Both the position numbers and the translations under genes were made by a program. Shown one piece after another: positions 1-5,971 of a stretch of DNA of 11,296 nt. Where the stretch lies: positions 1-11,296 of the forward strand of contig JBCCLI010000207.1 in assembly GCA_039026975.1 (NCBI GenBank), read 5' to 3'. Under the pieces are notes generated by a model, which saw nothing but the letters and a program-made list of their open reading frames with translations, was not told the origin of the DNA and searched no databases. Each line of letters starts with the position of its first letter. The stretch's first letter is position 1. The DNA comes from JBCBKZ01 sp039026975 (GTDB lineage Bacteria > Bacteroidota > Bacteroidia > J057).

Positions 1-912
1 AGTAATACCCGCTCTGTAGTGGAACTAGCCATCAGTCAGATCATCATGTTGGCTAGGCGTATTCCTTTCTTTAATAAAGGTATGCATGAAGGGAAATGGA
101 ATAAGTCAGCTACAGCCAGCCATGAAGTCAGAGGGAAGAAGTTAGGAATTATAGGCTACGGAAATATAGGGACACAGCTTTCCGTCTTGGCAGAAGCTAT
201 GGGGATAGAGGTGTATTATTATGATGTAGTGGAGAAACTAGCCCTAGGTAATACCAGAAAGAGCTATTCTTTAGAAGAAATGTTACCGCAAGTAGATTTC
301 CTTTCTTTACATGTAGACGGCAGACCGGAAAATAAAATGATATTTGGGGAGGAGCAGTTTGCCTTGATGAAGGAAGGGGCCGTCTTCTTGAACCTGAGCC
401 GTGGGTTTGTTGTGGACATTAAAGCCCTGGCTAATAACTTAAAGAGTGGTAAGCTGAAGGGAGCGGCCGTAGATGTATTTCCTACAGAACCTAAGAGTAA
501 TGCTGAGCTATTTGAATCGGAGCTAAAGGGAATTGATAATGTGATCCTTACGCCTCATATTGGGGGAAGTACCCAGGAAGCTCAGCAAAATATAGGTGAC
601 TATGTGCCTGCCAGAATCATTGAGTATATAAATGCAGGTAGCTCATTTGGGAGTGTCAATTTCCCGAATCTACAACTCCCTAAACAGGGAAAAGCCCACA
701 GGTTGATACATGTCCACCATAATAAATCCGGTATCCTGGCCAAGATCAATAATGTCCTCGCCAAGCATCAGATAAACATAGAGGGTCAGTACCTCAAAAC
801 AGATGAAAACATAGGCTATGTCATTACAGATATTAACCGCAAGTATGATGACCAAGTCCTGGCGGATTTGAAGGAGATAGAAGATACCATCAAGTTCAGG
901 GTACTGTATTAA
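1..912 (+). CDS. serA: D-3-phosphoglycerate dehydrogenase, 5'-truncated by the window edge
   Basis: The enzyme oxidises 3-phosphoglycerate to 3-phosphohydroxypyruvate with NAD+, the first step of serine synthesis, in the cytosol. The reading frame is open from base 1 and starts inside the conserved SNTRS segment, so a GTG at 19 is internal and not a start. Relative to the E. coli protein about 106 N-terminal residues are missing. Numbering the visible 303 residues, the NAD-binding GYGNIG is near 52-57, the catalytic Arg in NLSRG at 134, Glu in FPTEP at 163, and His in LTPHIGGSTQEAQ at 186. These align without gaps to E. coli Arg240, Glu269 and His292. A C-terminal ACT domain (about 232-303, HVHHNKSGILAKIN) ends in the typical VLY. 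In E. coli this domain binds serine for feedback inhibition; whether that holds here is inference. This is the short E. coli-like form. The next gene converges on it with a 4-bp gap. Confidence 0.95.
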   Translation, partial: SNTRSVVELAISQIIMLARRIPFFNKGMHEGKWNKSATASHEVRGKKLGIIGYGNIGTQLSVLAEAMGIEVYYYDVVEKLALGNTRKSYSLEEMLPQVDFLSLHVDGRPENKMIFGEEQFALMKEGAVFLNLSRGFVVDIKALANNLKSGKLKGAAVDVFPTEPKSNAELFESELKGIDNVILTPHIGGSTQEAQQNIGDYVPARIIEYINAGSSFGSVNFPNLQLPKQGKAHRLIHVHHNKSGILAKINNVLAKHQINIEGQYLKTDENIGYVITDINRKYDDQVLADLKEIEDTIKFRVLY

Positions 913-916
913 GCCC

Positions 917-1435
917 TTACCACCGTATCAAGGTAGCATACATGCTTTTCTGGTACAAAGAAGGGATTTCTCCAAGTTTATGAATTTCTTTAGCCCCTAA
1001 CTCCTCAGTAAGAAGAGATACCTTCTGCCAATTGATAGGATATGGAACCCATGGATTAGCAGAGCTGGTATTATACTCTACAATTAGGCACTGGGGCCCC
1101 TCCCCCATATGTTTAATAAGCCCCTGAAGGAAGTGGGATTTATTTTTCACATAGTGTAGGACATTAGCCATGAGCACACCCTGGAGATGATCAGGTAAAT
1201 CTGTGGAAAGGAAATCTCCTTTCTGCGTATGGATAGTTACGCCATCATACTGGGGAGGGATTTTCTTTAGGATGTTTGCCCGTTTATCAATGGCTAGTAT
1301 GCTGCTACCAGATGGAAGTTGTGCTGCTAAAGCCATGGTAAATAAGCCTTCTCCAGACCCCAGGTCTGCCCAGGATTGGGGGGTGGATATAGGAAAGGGA
1401 AACTTGATCAGTTCACTGGCTTCGTGGAGTTGCAT
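917..1435 (-). CDS. class I SAM-dependent methyltransferase, substrate unknown
   Basis: This 172-residue protein has a Rossmann methyltransferase core. Motif I is WADLGSGEGLFT (residues 22-33), the acidic residue ending strand 2 is Asp50 (LAID), a GDF sits at 73-75, and a motif IV-like GVLMANVLHYVKN spans about 86-98. The C-terminal part (NPWVPYPINW, then a basic end) has the look of small Bacteroidota methyltransferases of unknown target. An in-frame stop lies four codons upstream of the ATG and a purine-rich AAGGTAGG precedes it, which supports this start. The gene ends tail to tail with serA, separated by only 4 bp and with no visible terminator, so the two 3' ends probably overlap as antisense RNA. 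Methyl transfer is well supported by the fold; the substrate (small molecule, RNA or protein) cannot be read from the sequence. Confidence 0.85.
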   Translation of the reverse strand: MQLHEASELIKFPFPISTPQSWADLGSGEGLFTMALAAQLPSGSSILAIDKRANILKKIPPQYDGVTIHTQKGDFLSTDLPDHLQGVLMANVLHYVKNKSHFLQGLIKHMGEGPQCLIVEYNTSSANPWVPYPINWQKVSLLTEELGAKEIHKLGEIPSLYQKSMYATLIRW

Positions 1436-1567
1436 AGGCCTACCTTATATGGATGTGTGTTTCTTTCTGCCGGATGGAATAGATGAGGCTGATGATAAAT
1501 CACTAATTTTTTCTGGAATTACTTTTTGCTTTATGGATACTTGTGAAATTTAGGTTTCAATCTTTTC

Positions 1568-1993
1568 CTAGTCAGGAGGATGCATTTGTAATCTCTGAAG
1601 TAGCCTTCTTACAGAAATCAGTTGGACCCGGTTCAGTTGTAAGGCGTCTATGGTTGCTCTACCCACTGGCGTGAGACCAATCAATAAGGCAGGATCATTA
1701 TCCCAAGCAAAATGTTCAGACCAAAAATCATTTCTAAGATGAAAAAGGGGTACATAAAACTGAGTAATGGCGTCAATTGCTTCTATCCGATTAGATTTAT
1801 GGGCATTACATCCTCTGCACGATAGGGCCATATTATTTACAGAATTCTCACCTCCTTTGGATAAAGCAATAATGTGTTCAATTTCAAATTTCTGAGTAGA
1901 GATTTGCATAGTAGTACAGCAGTATTCACAACGATAGCTTGCTCTAAGCGCTACTTTCTCTCTGACTGCAGAGGAAATTCTCCTTTGGCTCAT
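1568..1993 (-). CDS. HNH endonuclease family protein, coupled to the small helical protein upstream
   Basis: This is a 141-residue protein with an HNH/zinc-type nuclease core: RCEYC (Cys22, Cys25) and CRGCN (Cys59, Cys62) as metal-binding pairs, the catalytic-type EIEHIIALSKGG (Glu39-His40) and Asn53/54, with the final HK at 65-66. The C-terminal part includes WSEHF, LTPVGRATI and LQLNR, segments I associate with a family of stand-alone HNH proteins common in Cyanobacteria and some Bacteroidota. The frame is open 33 codons further upstream, but the MSQRR start is preferred: it places the initial helix directly before the first Cys pair, as in the family, and gives a 4-bp ATGA overlap with the upstream gene. 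The 33-residue extension would only re-read that gene in another frame. DNA cleavage is the family expectation. No phage packaging or restriction genes are nearby, so its role is unknown. Confidence 0.85.
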   Translation of the reverse strand: MSQRRISSAVREKVALRASYRCEYCCTTMQISTQKFEIEHIIALSKGGENSVNNMALSCRGCNAHKSNRIEAIDAITQFYVPLFHLRNDFWSEHFAWDNDPALLIGLTPVGRATIDALQLNRVQLISVRRLLQRLQMHPPD

Positions 1994-2403
1994 GTAGAGG
2001 AGAACTTTGAACTTGTAATTCCCAACTGCTCTTTTACCTGCTCTATGGGAAGTTCTCTCAAATGAGCTAATTCTGCCAATGCCTCCAGCCACTCAAGGTT
2101 ATGCTGCTCCACGGTTTTTACTAAAGATAGAAGCTCAATATGTTCTTCTGGTGATAGGGTTTCTGCTAGATTCTTTTCCACAAGATTATCATATCGCAAT
2201 TGGGTTTCTTTATCCAGAGGTTGGTAAATATTATGGATTAACTCAAGTTCTCTTTCAGAAGGGGTGAGGACCTTTTTCCTGGCAATTAGGCGGTTGATCT
2301 CTTCAGAGAATTTCTCCAGACTTGATATGTCCATGTCAGAGAATCCTTTGATAAGATCTTCAAGACTGATTTTGACTCCCTTTTGAATTTCAATAATTGG
2401 CAT
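1990..2403 (-). CDS. small helical protein of unknown function, partner of the HNH nuclease gene
   Basis: This 137-residue protein has no signal peptide and no membrane segment. It is rich in Glu, Leu and Lys and looks helical almost throughout: a short beta-like start (MPIIEIQKGVKISLEDL), a segment around 28-43 (LEKFSEEINRLIARKK), LTPSERELELIHNIY near 46-60, LSPEEHIELLSLVKTVEQHN near 83-102, and a C-terminal ELPIEQVKEQLGI. Its stop codon overlaps the ATG of the HNH gene (ATGA, 1990-1993), so the two are almost certainly translated together. I recall similar small proteins beside HNH genes, especially in Cyanobacteria, but no assigned function. A binding partner, adaptor or antidote for the nuclease is inference from the pairing only. 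The likely promoter region is 2404-2511, where I see no clear consensus. Confidence 0.75.
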   Translation of the reverse strand: MPIIEIQKGVKISLEDLIKGFSDMDISSLEKFSEEINRLIARKKVLTPSERELELIHNIYQPLDKETQLRYDNLVEKNLAETLSPEEHIELLSLVKTVEQHNLEWLEALAELAHLRELPIEQVKEQLGITSSKFSST

Positions 2404-2511
2404 ATGGTATATAAACGACCCTCACTAGTCTTAAGTTACTCATTGATAAATTACTCCCCAAATTCAAGCAATTCTCATAAACAGACCTACAGAGTTAGGT
2501 AATAGGATTTT

Positions 2512-2632
2512 CCCTACCTTCGCATGGGCTGCCACTTTAAGTAGGTAGCGGAACGCCAGAGCCATTCAAGAGGTCCATATTTATAGGCCTCCAGCCATTT
2601 TTTACTAATAAATGCCTGGATAGTAAATACGC
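2512..2632 (-). repeat. direct repeat copy 1: stray 3' end of a DUF418 gene
   Basis: This 121-bp stretch matches 3412-3532 at a constant offset of exactly 900 bp, with six mismatches (2518, 2520, 2588, 2604, 2621, 2624). It encodes, on the minus strand, the last ~38 residues of the DUF418 protein, ending in WLWRSATYLKWQPMRR and a stop. Four of the six differences change the amino acid (Lys to Arg, Thr to Ala, Ala to Thr, Val to Ile relative to the intact gene). Upstream this frame runs only to a TGA at 2679-2681 and has no start, so the copy is a gene fragment. It may be a displaced original tail or the remnant of a divergent paralogue. The adjoining stretch 2404-2511 holds nothing else that I can identify. 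Confidence 0.9.
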
Positions 2633-2751
2633 CTTTTGCCTGCAGAGGTGTAAAAGTAGGCTTTAAAGTTTCTGCTATTCAATACCCCATATATTCCTCC
2701 AAGAGCAGGGCTTAACAGCAAAATCAGGATAAATGCCGTCAACTTATTCAT
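2605..2751 (-). pseudogene. chimeric 48-codon remnant: signal-peptide start fused to DUF418 tail out of frame
   Basis: From an ATG at 2751 the minus strand reads a plausible secreted-protein N-terminus, MNKLTAFILILLLSPALGG followed by IYGVLN: a basic n-region, a hydrophobic stretch and a small-residue end. After about residue 25 the sequence loses this character and runs into the DUF418 tail in a different frame, stopping at 2605-2607. I recall similar N-termini in uncharacterised Bacteroidota proteins, where GIYG is followed by a conserved segment that is missing here; that is from memory only. The simplest reading is the first ~75 bp of a lost gene joined to the last ~120 bp of another near 2680. 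A real 48-residue peptide cannot be excluded. Its start faces the antitoxin gene across a shared 101-bp divergent region. Confidence 0.55.
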
Positions 2752-2822
2752 AATCCGTGTTTGAAGTGAGAGGGTAAACTCATAATTGTCGCTTTACGTT
2801 TATACGGGAAAATGCTATTTTG

Positions 2823-2837
2823 GTACCATAATGGTAC
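2823..2837 (+). promoter_or_regulatory. palindromic operator of the toxin-antitoxin operon
   Basis: GTACCAT-A-ATGGTAC is a perfect inverted repeat with 7-bp arms and a 1-bp centre, placed 15 bp before the antitoxin ATG. YefM-type antitoxins repress their own operon by binding palindromes over the promoter, and a GTAC core resembles the E. coli YefM TGTACA site. A partial Bacteroidota -7 element (TATTTTGG, 2816-2823) abuts its left edge, which would put the transcription start inside the palindrome. I could not place a -33 element at normal spacing. The site also lies upstream of the minus-strand remnant. Confidence 0.6.
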
Positions 2838-2852
2838 GCAAAAATTTGATTT

Positions 2853-3104
2853 ATGCTAATTATTAGTAGTAGAGAGTTTCGTCAGAATCAGAAAGAATAT
2901 TTTGACAGAGTAGACAAGGGAGAGCAAATTATTGTCCAAAGGGGTAAGGATAAAGCCTACTTATTGACTCCTATAAGCGAGGACGATATGATTTTTAATG
3001 CCGAGATGATAGAGAAAATCAAGCAGAGTATGCTTGAGATCCAGAACGGAGAAAGTATAAGTATCTCCACTCCTGAGGAGATCAATGAATTACTTGGACT
3101 ATGA
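2853..3104 (+). CDS. Phd/YefM family antitoxin
   Basis: This 83-residue antitoxin has the usual two-part layout. The N-terminal Phd/YefM fold (about 1-50) includes SSREFRQNQKEYFDRVDKG, a beta pair QIIVQRGKDKAYLLTPI, and dimer and DNA-contact features. The acidic, probably disordered C-terminal tail (about 51-83: EKIKQSMLEIQNGESISI then PEEINELLGL) would wrap and block the toxin. The length is normal for the family. Its TGA overlaps the toxin ATG by 4 bp (3101-3104), ensuring coupled translation with antitoxin first. A perfect palindrome 15 bp upstream is the likely autoregulatory operator. The pair lies on the strand opposite to all its neighbours, within the repeat-bounded 900-bp unit. Confidence 0.92.
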   Translation: MLIISSREFRQNQKEYFDRVDKGEQIIVQRGKDKAYLLTPISEDDMIFNAEMIEKIKQSMLEIQNGESISISTPEEINELLGL

Positions 3105-3379
3105 AGTATACCCTTACCTTCTCTAAAACTGCTCTAAAAGATTTAGAAAAACATAAGAAATCAGGAGATCAGGCTGCTCTTAGGAAAATACAAAAGCTAC
3201 TAGGAGAGTTGATAGAACATCCTACTACAGGTACGGGGCAGCCTAAAATACTAAAAGGAGAATTATCAGGAATGTACGCTCGTAGAATTAATCAGAAGCA
3301 TAGGCTGGTGTATTCTATCCAAAAGAATATCATAACAGTCCATGTACTAGCTGCATGGTCTCATTATGGAGATAAGTAA
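3101..3379 (+). CDS. Txe/YoeB family mRNA-interferase toxin, catalytic Glu replaced by Lys
   Basis: This 92-residue RelE-superfamily toxin would cleave mRNA in the ribosomal A site when freed from its antitoxin. It aligns to E. coli YoeB through TFSKTALKDLEKHKKSG, HPTTGTGQPKILKGELSG, YARRINQKHRLVYSI and the end WSHYGDK. YoeB's Arg65 corresponds to Arg68 (HRLVY) and His83-Tyr84 to His88-Tyr89, both kept. YoeB Glu46, a proposed general base in the GxGxPE motif, aligns with Lys49 (GTGQPKIL), and the Phe55-Trp56 pair is Met-Tyr here. The family call is firm. Whether the enzyme is fully active, attenuated or uses another base is open. It is translated with the antitoxin through a 4-bp overlap and ends about 30 bp before the DUF418 stop codon, on the opposite strand. 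Confidence 0.9.
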   Translation: MKYTLTFSKTALKDLEKHKKSGDQAALRKIQKLLGELIEHPTTGTGQPKILKGELSGMYARRINQKHRLVYSIQKNIITVHVLAAWSHYGDK

Positions 3380-3411
3380 GGGTAAAGTGTTATTAGACTA
3401 AGTACGCCTCC

Positions 3412-3532
3412 CCCTACTTCCGCATGGGCTGCCACTTTAAGTAGGTAGCGGAACGCCAGAGCCATTCAAGAGGTCCATATTTATAGGTCTCCAGCCATTT
3501 TTTGCTAATAAATGCCTGGACAGCAAATACGC
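3412..3532 (-). repeat. direct repeat copy 2: 3' end of the intact DUF418 gene
   Basis: This is the partner of 2512-2632, offset by exactly 900 bp and 115 of 121 bases identical. It is the in-frame C-terminus of the DUF418 protein (from about Val404 through its stop) plus two bases beyond. Identity ends abruptly at 2633/3533. Recombination between the copies would delete the whole TA pair and the chimeric remnant, leaving an intact DUF418 gene with the copy-1 tail. Confidence 0.9.
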
Positions 3533-4739
3533 TCAAAGCGATCAAACTGGCCAGGGCTACCTTAATGGTTCCTAGCATACCTAGGCCCCATCCAAAAAAG
3601 ATAAATGTACCTATGATAGACTGTGTGACATAATTAGTCAATCCTGCTCTACCATAAGGAACCATCCAGTCAAAGAATTTTCTAGGGCCTTTCTTCATAT
3701 ACAGCAGGAGAAATATTCCTACCACCCATATGGTCAAGAGACCCGTATTAACAATATCAAATAGGGCCATTAATAAGGGCTGAACAATAGTATCTCCTTC
3801 TGGCGGTCCATTTCGCATGAGTAAACCTACGACTAAGACTGTCCCTAAAGCTACTCCAAAGCTCACCCATGTCCACATGAGAATATCCTTTTTATACTGC
3901 TCGTATTTCTCGAAGAACCGCTTTCTCCCCAGGTAAAGGCCTATGAGAAATAAGCCCAAAGTCAGATACCCTCTGGTTCCATTTACAAATTGGAAATCCA
4001 TCTTGCCCTTGAATCCATACGTGGCATTCCTATTAAATACTTGGAGAATAGTTCCTTCTGTGATGGTATTGAAATACTTGGTTTCAGATTCCCAATCATA
4101 GTTGAATGGGCCTCTGTTTTCTGCACTTGCTGAATCTGTAGGAGCTATGTTTTCATCTGTGGCTGTATTCTCCTCTGCTGTATCTCCTTCTGAAATGACA
4201 GCGGTTTCTTCTGTAGGAGGATTGGTAATATGATTATAAGTCCATGCCCCAATTTTAGGGACACCTGCCATAAGAATGACAATACATACCCAAAGCCATC
4301 TATTGGGTACTTTGTAAAACAAGATGAGGGGAACCCCCAGCATGGCATATATGGATAGAATGTCTCCCCTGTAAAAAAGGCCATGTAACCATCCAAAACC
4401 AAAAAGGAGCACCAGCCGCCACAGGAAACGCCAGTGGAAGGCATCTTCTCGCTTTTCTCCCTTTTCCATCTGAATGAAGAAGCTCAGACCAAAGAGCACA
4501 GAGAAAATGGCAAAGAATTTTCCTCTGATAAGAATAGATTCGATCACATTAATAATTTCGTCCACCATGCCTCCCTCTACTATCTCAGCTTTATCCGGTG
4601 GGATAGGTCCTGCAATATAAAATTCTGCCATGTGGACGATAACGATCCCTAGCAAGGCGAAACCTCTTAGGGCATCTATTACTTGGATACGGCCTACAGC
4701 CGTTTTCTCAGGGGGTAAGGTGGTAGTGCGCGTTGCCAT
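3414..4739 (-). CDS. DUF418 (YeiB-like) polytopic inner-membrane protein
   Basis: This 441-residue protein carries two family marks. The N-terminal RIQVIDALRGFALLGI (about 17-32) is the signature shared with heparan-alpha-glucosaminide acetyltransferase-like membrane acyltransferases. The C-terminal DUF418 domain (about 275-441) includes PYGRAGLTNYVTQSII (361-376) and GPLEWLWRSATYLKW (422-436). Hydrophobic stretches at about 22-40, 73-90, 104-121, 128-142, 148-165, 256-272, 288-307, 322-347, 370-390 and 392-410 suggest eight to ten membrane spans. A polar acidic loop (about 172-220, rich in Glu, Thr, Asp and Ala) interrupts the core and is probably on one face of the membrane. Acyl transfer to an envelope molecule is a possible role by fold similarity; no substrate is known to me. 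A CCTTAAA/TTTAAGG inverted repeat (4758-4780) lies upstream and may be regulatory. The last ~120 bp are duplicated 900 bp away. Confidence 0.85.
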   Translation of the reverse strand: MATRTTTLPPEKTAVGRIQVIDALRGFALLGIVIVHMAEFYIAGPIPPDKAEIVEGGMVDEIINVIESILIRGKFFAIFSVLFGLSFFIQMEKGEKREDAFHWRFLWRLVLLFGFGWLHGLFYRGDILSIYAMLGVPLILFYKVPNRWLWVCIVILMAGVPKIGAWTYNHITNPPTEETAVISEGDTAEENTATDENIAPTDSASAENRGPFNYDWESETKYFNTITEGTILQVFNRNATYGFKGKMDFQFVNGTRGYLTLGLFLIGLYLGRKRFFEKYEQYKKDILMWTWVSFGVALGTVLVVGLLMRNGPPEGDTIVQPLLMALFDIVNTGLLTIWVVGIFLLLYMKKGPRKFFDWMVPYGRAGLTNYVTQSIIGTFIFFGWGLGMLGTIKVALASLIALSVFAVQAFISKKWLETYKYGPLEWLWRSATYLKWQPMRK

Positions 4740-4831
4740 GATGTGTATGTAGGTTAGCCTTAAAGAGTCTGGTTTTAAGGAAAGGATGCACAGAGGGAGC
4801 TGAGGCTTGAACTCACTCTGTTTCCTGGGTT

Positions 4832-5854
4832 CTAGTCCCCGAAAAGACTAGGAAACGCATCAGGAGTCCCAGGTAACTTCCCAAAATGCTGGAAGGCACG
4901 CTCTGTGGCTACCCTACCTCTGGCCGTGCGCTTAATGAAGCCTTCCATCACCAGATAAGGCTCATACACTTCTTCTATGGTATCTGGTTCTTCTCCTACG
5001 GAGGCAGAAATGGAGTTTAAGCCTACAGGTCCACCTTTGAACTTTTCTATGATGGTTAGTAAGATCTTATTGTCCATATCATCCAGCCCACTTTCATCTA
5101 CCTCCAAGGCCTCTAAGGTGATCTTTGCAATTTCCATATTGATGATGCCATCTCCTTTCACCTGAGCAAAATCACGGCTTCTTCTGAGGAGTCTGTTCGC
5201 TATTCTGGGTGTACCTCTGCTTCTACCTGCTATTTCCAGAGCAGCATTTTCTTGTACTGGAACATTCAGAACGCCAGCTGACCTGATGAGAATTTTCTGG
5301 AGGGTTTGAGCATCGTAATATTCTAGTCGAGCATTAATCCCGAAACGTGCCAGCATGGGGGAGGTAAGCAGACCTGCGCGGGTAGTAGCACCCACTAGCG
5401 TAAACGGATTCAGGTTAATCTCTATGCTTCTGGCATTAGGCCCTGTTTCCACCATGATGTCAATCTTGAAATCTTCCATAGCAGAATAGAGGTATTCTTC
5501 TACTACGGGAGAAAGCCTGTGTATCTCATCTATGAAGAGGACATCTCCTGATTCCAGGTTGGTCAGCAGACCTGCTAGGTCTCCTGGCTTTTCAAGTATA
5601 GGCCCTGAGGTGGTGGTGATTTGGGTGTTAAGCTCATTAGCTATGATAAAGGAAAGAGTGGTTTTTCCCAGGCCTGGAGGTCCATGCAAGAGCACATGAT
5701 CCAGGGGTTCACCTCGCATATTGGCAGCTTCTACAAATACCCTGAGATTAGCTACCAGCTTGCTTTGGCCGGTAAAATCTTCCAGTCGTTGAGGGCGAAG
5801 TTTTTGCTCTTCATCACCTGTCTGCGGAAAAGGGTCCAGGTATTCATTTCTCAT
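4832..5854 (-). CDS. ruvB: Holliday junction branch-migration ATPase RuvB
   Basis: RuvB forms the hexameric AAA+ motor that, with RuvA, drives branch migration of Holliday junctions in recombination repair. At 340 residues the length is standard. Visible elements are the N-terminal LRPQRLEDFTGQ (19-30), Walker A GPPGLGKTT (58-66), Walker B FIDEIHRL (107-114), the sensor segment GATTRAGLLTSPMLARFG (155-172) with the arginine finger at Arg170, sensor 2 near TPRIANRLLRR, and the C-terminal winged-helix domain (about 260-340; GGPVGLNSISA, EEPYLVMEGFIKRTARGR-like segment). ruvA and ruvC are not in the window, which is common in Bacteroidota. The gene is preceded by a 117-bp gap containing a perfect 17-bp hairpin and followed by 92 bp before the DUF418 start. 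It may be transcribed alone or with DUF418. Confidence 0.97.
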   Translation of the reverse strand: MRNEYLDPFPQTGDEEQKLRPQRLEDFTGQSKLVANLRVFVEAANMRGEPLDHVLLHGPPGLGKTTLSFIIANELNTQITTTSGPILEKPGDLAGLLTNLESGDVLFIDEIHRLSPVVEEYLYSAMEDFKIDIMVETGPNARSIEINLNPFTLVGATTRAGLLTSPMLARFGINARLEYYDAQTLQKILIRSAGVLNVPVQENAALEIAGRSRGTPRIANRLLRRSRDFAQVKGDGIINMEIAKITLEALEVDESGLDDMDNKILLTIIEKFKGGPVGLNSISASVGEEPDTIEEVYEPYLVMEGFIKRTARGRVATERAFQHFGKLPGTPDAFPSLFGD

Positions 5855-5921
5855 AGAAGCGGTCTTGTATCTAAGCCTGGAAAAAGTATTAAGTAGAAGG
5901 CTTTACCCAATGAAAGACTCT

Positions 5922-5960
5922 CTTGCTTATAAATTTAGCATTTCTAAATTTATAAGCAAG
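5922..5960 (-). terminator. perfect 17-bp inverted repeat after dapD, possible terminator or mRNA 3' end
   Basis: The arms CTTGCTTATAAATTTAG (5922-5938) and CTAAATTTATAAGCAAG (5944-5960) pair without a mismatch around a 5-nt loop. On the minus strand the hairpin starts 11 nt after the dapD stop codon, where a terminator or RNA-stabilising 3' structure would sit. No T-run follows on either strand and the stem is AT-rich, so a classical intrinsic terminator is not proved. Confidence 0.45.
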
Positions 5961-5971
5961 GAAGGTATATA

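Noticed and set aside
1203..1553. Plus-strand open frame of 116 codons
   Set aside because: It is antisense to the methyltransferase, whose SAM motifs are intact. The plus-strand product is Cys/Trp/Ser-rich with no family resemblance.
1994..2092. 33-codon N-terminal extension of the HNH gene
   Set aside because: It only re-reads the upstream coding gene in another frame, and the ATGA-coupled start gives the family N-terminus.
2512..3532. Insertion sequence or transposon explanation for the repeats
   Set aside because: There is no transposase, no terminal inverted repeats and no short target-site duplication; the repeats are coding tails in direct orientation.
4758..4780. CCTTAAA/TTTAAGG inverted repeat upstream of the DUF418 gene
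   Set aside because: With 7-bp arms, AT-rich sequence and no promoter match around it, it is too weak for its own call; it is mentioned under the gene.
5621..5896. Plus-strand open frame of 91 codons
   Set aside because: Most of it is antisense to the RuvB N-terminus, including Walker A, and it resembles no known protein.
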